Part shown: in pieces, positions 32,141 to 37,452 of the stretch
Layout: each line of letters opens with the position of its first letter
Numbering within the stretch: position 1 is the first letter of the stretch
NCBI GenBank assembly: GCA_020072565.1
Contig: JAIQGI010000053.1
Location: forward strand, 1 to 37,452
DNA from: Terriglobia bacterium
Lineage (GTDB): Bacteria > Acidobacteriota > UBA6911
Direction of reading: 5' to 3'
Length of the DNA: 37,452 nt
The notes under the pieces: generated by a model
What the model was told of the DNA's origin: nothing
Databases searched by the model: none
The model's input: the letters and a program-made list of their open reading frames with translations, nothing else
Program-made: the position numbers and the translations under genes

Positions 32141-34338
32141 AAAGCAGCACGCTCTCAATCGTTCTGGTCGCAACTGTTACCATGTCCGCCGCCATTCTCG
32201 CACAGGAGAAAACCGCTCCCCCGATCCCGCCTGCGGGCAATGTCACGATGCCTCTGGACGAGTTCAATCGACTGGTGGAGCTGGCCGGCAAACCTCCCAC
32301 TAAGCCCAATCCGCCCCCCATCCGGCATGCGATCAAACGCGCTGAATTGCAACTGCGGGCGACCAACGAACTGGTACGCGGAACGGTTCAGCTTGAAGGC
32401 GAAATCTTCGAAAAGGGCACAGTCAAGGTGCCTCTGATAAGCGGAATGACCATCATGGATGCGCGTCTCGAAACAAGAGCCTTGCCTCTTCAACAACAAG
32501 GGGGAACTCAGTTTGCCGTGCTCGCCGGCCCCGGCGAATTTTCCGTGGCGCTGGAGGCGGCGCTGGCAATGACCATCGAGGCTGGGCGCGCATCGTTCGT
32601 CTTGCCCGTGCCTTCTGCAGGAACGGCACACCTCGTACTGGAAATCCCCGGCGACCACACCAACGTAAGGATCAATCCCGGGCTGATTACCAACCGAACA
32701 TCGAACAACAACCGGACGGTCGTGGACGCAACCCTCGTACCGGGGCAGCCCGCAAGCATATGGTGGGCAACGCGGGAAATCGCGGCAGTCGCTGCTCCGC
32801 GGGAGATACGTTTTCTGTCCGATGTGAAGACTCTCGTTTCAGTGGGAGAAGCCGAAATCAGATTGGCGGCGCTGTCCGACATCACCGTTCTACAGGGCGA
32901 ACCTTCCCAATTTGAGATCGAGGTGCCTGCAGGTTATGAAATCACGGGAGTCACAGGCGCCTCGCTGCAATCGAGTGAGACGAAATCAGGGTACCTGATC
33001 CTGAACGTAAACGGCACCGCGCGCCACCAGGTGCTAATTTCCATGGAAAAATCGATGGCCGGTTCCCAGGTCGAGGTCCCGATTATCAGCTTCAAAGGGA
33101 CCCAGCGGGAAACCGGGGAAGTCCTGATCGAGGCCACCGGAACCATCGAACTCGACGCAAAGGAAGGTGGCGGTCTGCGGCGCATGGATCTGAAGGAAGT
33201 CAATGCCTTCCTGCGCTCACTCGCACGGAATCCCCTGCAAGGCGCGTTTCGGTATCACCGGCGGCCGAACGAAGTTCCGAGTCTGGCGCTCCAATGGAAT
33301 CGCTTTCCGGACAGCAGCGTGCTGGCCGCCGTCGCAGAACGAGCCGAAGTCACTACGCTGGTGACATCCGAGGGGAAATCGCTCACGGAAATAAAGCTGA
33401 GACTGAAAAACCACGCCCAGCCGTTCTTGAAAGTCGCCTTGCCACCCGGGGCGGTGATCGTGTCCGCCGATGTCGGCGGCGAGAGCGTCAAGCCGGTCGA
33501 AGGTTCCGACGGCAGTCGCGTTCCCCTGCTGCGTACCGGGTTCCGCCCGGCCGATGCCTACGATGTCTCTTTCGTCTTCATGCACTCGGGCGCCCCGTTC
33601 GCCAAAAAGGGGGATGCGGAGCTGACCCTGCCTGGATTGGACGTGCCGATCAGCGTGCTGCGTTGGGAGGTCTTTCTGCCCGGGCGCTACGCGGTGAAAG
33701 ACTTCGGCGGAAATGTGCTCTCCGCTGGTCTGTTGATACCGGATGCTCGACTCGCAGCCGAAGATGAAGCGGCCGCGGCGGATGCCCGCACCTCTGCGAT
33801 CGCAGGCTTTTATAGCGGGGCGATGCTTCCCGGCCAGTTGGGGGGAACGATTGTGGATCCGTCGGGCGGCGTGATCCCAGGGGCGACCGTGAACATCCTC
33901 CACCTGGATAGCGGCGCCACAACCAGAACCGTCACCGACGAGGCGGGCCGTTGGGTTGCCTCAAACCTGCCTTCGGGCCGCATTCGAATCACTGCCGACA
34001 TGCCGGGTTTCAAAAACAGCGTCCGCGAAATTGCCTACGATGCCAGCCGCCCAGCGAATTACAATATCGCGCTTCAAGTGGGAGGTACGATGGAGACTGT
34101 TACCGTCACATCGGCTAACGCGGCAATGGAATCCCAGAGGATCGCCAACGACCTTAAGAAGAATGCCCAGCAGGCGGTGAACGTCGCTTCAGCCAATGTC
34201 ACCAATCTGCAGCGGCGCGTCGCCGGGGTGTTGCCGGTGCGGGTGGATGTGCCGCGTGCCGGCACTTCGTTCCGGTTCGTTCGGCCGCTTGTGCTGGACG
34301 AAGAGACCAAGGTGACTTTCAGATACAGGGGGAGGTAG
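32137..34338 (+). CDS. secreted protein of unknown function, paralog 2, with inserted carboxypeptidase-regulatory-like domain
   Basis: 733 aa. Signal peptide (MKSSTLSIVLVATVTMSAAI, cleaved near LAQ). Homologous to the preceding gene: TMPLDEFNRLVEL answers IPVDEYKRLRAL, FLKVALPPGAVIVSADVGGE answers FLKITLPAGARLWSATLSG, and the end GVLPVRVDVPRAGTSFRF answers GILPIKISFPVVGSSIFL. Between these ends, about residues 568-655, sits a CarboxypepD_reg-type beta domain (GTIVDPSGGVIPGATVNIL, DEAGRWVASNLPSGRIRITA, then GGTMETVTVTSA). In Acidobacteriota this domain, down to the ETVTVT ending, normally opens TonB-dependent receptors, but no barrel follows here. Start ATG overlaps the previous stop and lies behind GGGAGG. 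Function unknown. Confidence 0.78.
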   Translation: MKSSTLSIVLVATVTMSAAILAQEKTAPPIPPAGNVTMPLDEFNRLVELAGKPPTKPNPPPIRHAIKRAELQLRATNELVRGTVQLEGEIFEKGTVKVPLISGMTIMDARLETRALPLQQQGGTQFAVLAGPGEFSVALEAALAMTIEAGRASFVLPVPSAGTAHLVLEIPGDHTNVRINPGLITNRTSNNNRTVVDATLVPGQPASIWWATREIAAVAAPREIRFLSDVKTLVSVGEAEIRLAALSDITVLQGEPSQFEIEVPAGYEITGVTGASLQSSETKSGYLILNVNGTARHQVLISMEKSMAGSQVEVPIISFKGTQRETGEVLIEATGTIELDAKEGGGLRRMDLKEVNAFLRSLARNPLQGAFRYHRRPNEVPSLALQWNRFPDSSVLAAVAERAEVTTLVTSEGKSLTEIKLRLKNHAQPFLKVALPPGAVIVSADVGGESVKPVEGSDGSRVPLLRTGFRPADAYDVSFVFMHSGAPFAKKGDAELTLPGLDVPISVLRWEVFLPGRYAVKDFGGNVLSAGLLIPDARLAAEDEAAAADARTSAIAGFYSGAMLPGQLGGTIVDPSGGVIPGATVNILHLDSGATTRTVTDEAGRWVASNLPSGRIRITADMPGFKNSVREIAYDASRPANYNIALQVGGTMETVTVTSANAAMESQRIANDLKKNAQQAVNVASANVTNLQRRVAGVLPVRVDVPRAGTSFRFVRPLVLDEETKVTFRYRGR

Positions 34339-34358
34339 ACAGCCGACAGCGCACTTGA

Positions 34359-34374
34359 ACAAGTCCGGTCTTGT
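34359..34374. promoter_or_regulatory. inverted repeat upstream of the FNR/CRP-type regulator
   Basis: ACAAG-TCCGGT-CTTGT, arms perfect, with -35-like TTGAAC (34355-34360) overlapping and a -10-like TATGCT a suitable distance on (34377-34382). No T-tract, so it is more likely an operator than a terminator. It does not match the site expected for the regulator itself. Confidence 0.35.
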
Positions 34375-34512
34375 ACTATGCTAATACTAGGCGTGATCTC
34401 AGGGCGGTGCAGCAGATCAGTTCTTCTTCCGCTTCCGGCCGAATCGAGGAGTTCCCACCCAGCCCCGGAGATCCCATAAGGTGGTCGTGACGGGTAACGA
34501 TTGCAGGTGTCC

Positions 34513-35250
34513 ATGCTGGAACATCGCGTCCCCTACAATGTGAGTGTCGTCGAAAGCTGCTCCAGCTGTGCAATGCGTGAGAAGGGGCCGTTCTGCCGGC
34601 TCCCTCAGGGAACCGTGGCCGCGTTGAACTCGCTGCGACAATCTTCTCTGTATCCGCGCGGGGCAGTGCTGTTTGTCGAGGGAGAAGCGCCGCGCGGGCT
34701 GTTCATTCTCTGCTCCGGCCAGGCTAAATTGAGCGTCGGCTCTTCAACAGGACACGTAGTCAGCCTGCGCATCGTGGAGCGTGGTGAATCTCTGGGGCTC
34801 AGCAGCATCGTTGCCAATGAACCCTATGCCATGAGGGCCGAGACTCTGTCTCACTGCCAGGTGAGCTTCATTCCGAGGCTGCAGTTTCTTCAGCTTCTTC
34901 GTGCGCACCCCGACTTGTCTCTCAATGTCTCCAGGCACCTCAGCATGGAGCTTCACAAGGCTTATGATCAAACACGACTGTTGGCCCTGGCCCCGGGCAC
35001 TCAGGTCAAGGTGGCGCAGTTTCTCCTGGCCTGGGCAGAGCAGCACGGCGAGCTGGTGGAGGAAGGCATGCGCCTGGCCGTCCACATGACCCACGAGGAA
35101 ATCGGGGAAAGCATCGGTGCTGCGCGCGAAACAGTCAGTCGCGTCCTGGGAGACTTCAAACGCAAACAACTGATACGAGTCAGGGGCGGCACGATTGTCA
35201 TCTTGCAGCCTCAGCAACTTCGCGGTTTGACTTCTTATAAATACTTCTGA
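34513..35250 (+). CDS. Crp/Fnr-family regulator with FNR-like cysteine cluster
   Basis: 245 aa from ATG 34513 (TTG 34501 is an in-frame alternative adding four residues). N-terminal segment CSSCAMREKGPFC holds C16, C19 and C28; C67 and C115 lie in the beta barrel. E. coli FNR uses C20, C23, C29 and C122 for its oxygen-sensing [4Fe-4S] cluster, so the pattern is similar. The barrel (about 40-140) contains LYPRGAVLFVEGEAPRGLFI. The winged helix reads MTHEEIGESIGAARETVSRV; its RETVSR matches the DNA-contacting RETVGR of CRP rather than VETISR of FNR. It should thus recognise TGTGA half-sites. Such a site is found ahead of the next gene. Probably a redox-responsive activator or repressor. Confidence 0.85.
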   Translation: MLEHRVPYNVSVVESCSSCAMREKGPFCRLPQGTVAALNSLRQSSLYPRGAVLFVEGEAPRGLFILCSGQAKLSVGSSTGHVVSLRIVERGESLGLSSIVANEPYAMRAETLSHCQVSFIPRLQFLQLLRAHPDLSLNVSRHLSMELHKAYDQTRLLALAPGTQVKVAQFLLAWAEQHGELVEEGMRLAVHMTHEEIGESIGAARETVSRVLGDFKRKQLIRVRGGTIVILQPQQLRGLTSYKYF

Positions 35251-35362
35251 CTGCCTTTCCTGCAATTGTCGTAATTCAGCATCTGTGAAGGCATGATCTA
35301 TCCCAGCGAAACTTCTGCCATCCTGCGCCCTCACACAGGCCCGCCTGCCCGATCCGCGGCAC

Positions 35363-35377
35363 TGTGACGGCCGTCAC
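35363..35377. promoter_or_regulatory. CRP-type binding site before the cytochrome-porin gene
   Basis: TGTGA-CGGCCG-TCAC, within the perfect 14-bp palindrome GTGACGGCCGTCAC (35364-35377). This is the CRP consensus TGTGA-N6-TCACA except for its last base. It lies 74 bp before the ATG, immediately downstream of a regulator gene with a CRP-type recognition helix. A second inverted repeat ACGGG-TGCG-CCCGT lies at 35383-35396. Confidence 0.6.
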
Positions 35378-35450
35378 GCTCAACGGGTGCGCCCGTCACT
35401 GAACAGCGGGGGGGCCCCAAGGGATCCTGATCTGCAAGGAGACAACCGCC

Positions 35451-36884
35451 ATGCCCCTTAGTAAAAAAGCTTATGCGGCGTCCACGCTTTTTGCGTTTCT
35501 GTTTGCCGGCTTTGCTTACCTGTTCCTGCTGGGAACACCGAGCGCGCTGGCCATTCCTTACTTCTCCCGCAAATACGGAACTTCCTGCACGACTTGTCAC
35601 AACGATTTCCCGGAGCTCAATGATTTCGGATGGGCCTTCAAAAAAAATGGTCTCAAATTTCCTAAGGACGACGAAACCTTCGTCAAGGAACCTCCCGTTT
35701 TGCTGGGAGCCAAGGCTCAGCGCGAGGTATTTCCCAAGGCGGTGTTCCCCGGTGAAATTCCCGGCACCATACCGGTCGCTCTCAGGTACTCCGGCTTCTT
35801 CAATTACAACAACAAGCAGCCGCTGGCCCTGGGATTCCAGCCCAGGACGGACCTGTTCTCACCCAATACCTTCACGGCCATAACGGCCGGAAGTTTTGGG
35901 CAAAGACTCTCCTGGTGGATCGACGACGACATTTCCGCGGGAGGTTCAGGAGCCGACGGCGGGCTCGGTGACGGTTACTTGAAGGCCAATGACATTGGCC
36001 ACTACCTGGGCCTGCCCAAAGATGCACTGAACGTGCGCTTCGGGCAGTTTGAATTGGATCTGCCCTTCACACAGGCGCGCACCATCAATCTCAGCGACTA
36101 CGATATTTACGATCAGACGTCAGTCGCCGGGGTGCTCGGCACTACGAACAACCCATTCACGCTGGGCGTACCGCAGCGCGGTTTCGAATTCGGCGGTTAT
36201 CCAAACGATGGAAATTTCAACTGGTCGGTCGCCCTCGTGAACGGAAGCAACGACAGCACCCCCGCCAACAACAGTAAGAGCGTATATGCTCACGTTTTCC
36301 AGCAGTTCAATCTCGAGCGTGACCGCGCAGCGCGCAGAGAGGTGCAGGCGGCCGGGGCGACCGGTCCCCATGATCACACCTCACTGCGAATCGGCGCTTT
36401 CTACGGCTACGGGCGCAACGTGCTCAACACCGACCGCCAGTTGTTTCCTGGTTTCGCGGATATCAATGAGCCCTACTATCGTGTCGGGGGATACTTCCGT
36501 TTCCGATTCCGCAGCGATTTCGAAATGTACGGGCTCGGAATGTTCGGCCATGATTCCAACCTGGTCCCGGATCCTGCCACCTTCACTCTGGATCATGGTC
36601 CCGCAGTGAACTTCAGCGGCGGGTTCGTCCAAACGCAATACTGGCTCTATCCCTGGGCGATTGCGCTCATGCGCTATGACGTGGTGAACTCGCCGGCGGA
36701 TTTCTTCAACGGCGCATCGCAACGGTTTTCCCGCAATCGATTCAGCCCGGGCCTTCAGATCCTGATTCGCGCCAACATCAAGTTCGGTTTGGAATATCAG
36801 TATCGCTGGAGAAAACCGGTCCCCGGGACGAACCTGTTATTCCGCCCGAGCGGGTTCGTGGCCGGACTCGATTTCGTCATGTGA
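35451..36884 (+). CDS. monoheme c-type cytochrome fused to outer-membrane porin (Cyc2-like architecture)
   Basis: 477 aa. Signal peptide (residues 1-34, ending SALA), then IPYFSRKYGTSCTTCHNDFP and ELNDFGWAFKKNGLK: C46, C49 and H50 form one CxxCH heme site in the pattern YgtsCxxCH..fP.LN.FG seen in cytochrome-porin fusions. The remaining 400 residues have alternating aromatic strands and turns of an outer-membrane barrel (SWWIDDDISA, NVRFGQFELDLPF, YRVGGYFRFRFRSDFEMYGL, FGLEYQYRWRKP) and end in DFVM. This order is that of Cyc2, the Fe(II) oxidase that passes electrons through the outer membrane, but many proteins of this layout have untested roles. Ribosome binding site AAGGAG. The upstream regulator suggests redox control. 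Confidence 0.75.
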   Translation: MPLSKKAYAASTLFAFLFAGFAYLFLLGTPSALAIPYFSRKYGTSCTTCHNDFPELNDFGWAFKKNGLKFPKDDETFVKEPPVLLGAKAQREVFPKAVFPGEIPGTIPVALRYSGFFNYNNKQPLALGFQPRTDLFSPNTFTAITAGSFGQRLSWWIDDDISAGGSGADGGLGDGYLKANDIGHYLGLPKDALNVRFGQFELDLPFTQARTINLSDYDIYDQTSVAGVLGTTNNPFTLGVPQRGFEFGGYPNDGNFNWSVALVNGSNDSTPANNSKSVYAHVFQQFNLERDRAARREVQAAGATGPHDHTSLRIGAFYGYGRNVLNTDRQLFPGFADINEPYYRVGGYFRFRFRSDFEMYGLGMFGHDSNLVPDPATFTLDHGPAVNFSGGFVQTQYWLYPWAIALMRYDVVNSPADFFNGASQRFSRNRFSPGLQILIRANIKFGLEYQYRWRKPVPGTNLLFRPSGFVAGLDFVM

Positions 36885-36902
36885 TCGTGTTTGAAGCGTT
36901 TC

Positions 36903-36919
36903 CCTGTTTCGAAAACAGG
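36903..36919 (+). terminator. possible hairpin after the cytochrome-porin gene
   Basis: CCTGTTT-CGA-AAACAGG, perfect 7-bp arms, 19 nt after the stop codon. The bases after it (CGGAGCCTTTGG) form no clear U-tract, so termination is uncertain. Confidence 0.4.
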
Positions 36920-37030
36920 CGGAGCCTTTGGAGTGTGGCGGCATGACCTGAACCTTGTACGGATCTCATCCTCTATGCGCGCCCTGGCTCCAATGGGCAT
37001 GGGAATGAGATTCCAAATGGTGGACGACAT

Positions 37031-37120
37031 GTAAGTGCCGGCCCTTCGGGCCTCGACCATTGGCTGTGCTAACCCCGCGCTTACGCGCGGGGCTACGCAC
37101 TGCCGGCGCTTCGCGCCTGA
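37031..37120. repeat. cluster of three GC-rich hairpins, REP-like
   Basis: Hairpins GGCCC-TTC-GGGCC (37040-37052), CCCCGCGC-TTAC-GCGCGGGG (37073-37092) and GGCGC-TTC-GCGCC (37105-37117) follow one another, joined by TGCCGGC-type sequence. This layout is typical of REP-type repeats mobilised by RAYT transposases, none of which is seen here. Confidence 0.6.
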
Positions 37121-37155
37121 TTTGGGGAATGCAATGGAGCCTGAAGATCTTACGA

Positions 37156-37323
37156 GAAAGCCCGAAGTGCCGGCAGTGAATGGGGCCAGTCGTAGGAGGC
37201 TGTCCAACGGTTGATATTCTGGCCGTGAGGAGGCCCGAAGAAAGCCCGAAGTGCCGGCAGTGAATGGGGCCAGTCGTAGGAGGCTGTCCAACGGTTGATA
37301 TTCTGGCCGTGAGGAGGCCCGAA
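37156..37323. repeat. perfect 84-bp tandem duplication
   Basis: Two adjacent units (37156-37239 and 37240-37323), read as identical over 84 bp, each beginning GAAAGCCCGAAGTGCCGGCA and ending GAGGAGGCCCGAA. No coding potential consistent with a known family. The unit is divisible by three, so a frame runs through both copies on the minus strand, which is probably spurious. Confidence 0.85.
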
Positions 37324-37367
37324 GACATCTGAGGTAGTCTGTCAAGTATTTTTGATTTCATGATTCT

Positions 37368-37452
37368 CTATGCGGCCTTGTCAATAAAGTCCAAAACCTC
37401 GGACCCTTTATTTCGAAGCGATTGGATATGAATCTCTTCGTTGTACATGACA
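37368..37452 (-). CDS. possible C-terminal end of a gene entering from the right edge
   Basis: The minus strand reads MYNEEIHIQSLRNKGSEVLD then FIDKAA and a stop at 37368-37370, open to the window edge. Its composition looks like a protein end, but only 27-28 residues are visible and no family is recognised; ATG at 37448 could also be an internal Met. The rest of the gene would lie beyond the window. Confidence 0.3.
   Translation of the reverse strand, partial: VMYNEEIHIQSLRNKGSEVLDFIDKAA

Noticed and set aside
36966-37361. Minus-strand frames of 131-182 aa through the 84-bp duplication
   Set aside because: They exist because the 84-bp unit is divisible by three; sequence is repeat-derived, with no family match.

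Overview
The window looks like a chromosomal segment of a Gram-negative soil or sediment bacterium, most likely an Acidobacteriota member, probably from an environmental assembly. The lineage is an inference from gene content: a large M14-like secreted peptidase with a Gly-rich tail, a FecR/DUF6600 wall-type protein, cobalamin-type radical SAM proteins, a carboxypeptidase-regulatory-like domain fused to a secreted protein, and two Crp/Fnr regulators of a style common there. There is no rRNA, tRNA, CRISPR array or intact transposase. Function calls rest on motifs read by eye, without database searches.

Layout. 1-1.2 kb: a VapBC-type toxin-antitoxin pair abutting a truncated cytochrome-like gene; 1.2-1.9 kb is mostly relic DNA. 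1.8-9.1 kb: small membrane proteins (lmo0937 and Thivi_2564 types), a secreted unknown, a FecR/DUF6600 protein, a broken glycine-zipper gene, a Crp/Fnr regulator, a radical SAM protein and an Hsp20. 9.4-12 kb: a P-type Mg2+ ATPase broken by an in-frame amber codon and lacking its C-terminus, then a small conserved protein. 12-17 kb: a membrane SpoIIE-type phosphatase, a DUF2975/XRE pair and a second radical SAM protein. 17-20 kb: a five-gene minus-strand operon with glgC, led by an XRE regulator. 20-24.6 kb: an Fpg/Nei glycosylase, a two-gene ABC exporter and a GNAT enzyme. 24.7-29.6 kb: cupin, MFS transporter and M14 peptidase, all on the minus strand. 30.2-37 kb: two overlapping paralogous secreted proteins, an FNR/CRP-type regulator with a cysteine cluster, and a monoheme cytochrome fused to an outer-membrane barrel. 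The right end holds hairpin repeats, a perfect 84-bp tandem duplication and perhaps the end of a gene entering from the right.

The most striking signal is regulatory. A 43-bp block followed by a sigma70-like promoter (-35 CTGACA, 17-18 bp spacer, -10 TATAAA/G) occurs four times, each time ahead of a stress or envelope gene: lmo0937-type protein (1818), FecR/DUF6600 protein (2974), hsp20 (8684, minus strand) and Thivi_2564-type protein (8736). Three copies share 36 of 43 positions; the fourth is diverged but keeps the exact length. This looks like a local stress regulon controlled by an unidentified factor.

A second theme is the redox module at 34.5-36.9 kb: the regulator has FNR-like cysteines but a CRP-like recognition helix (RETVSR), and a TGTGA-N6-TCAC site lies just before the cytochrome-porin gene. 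A third is decay: at least six gene relics or broken genes are scattered through the left two thirds of the window.
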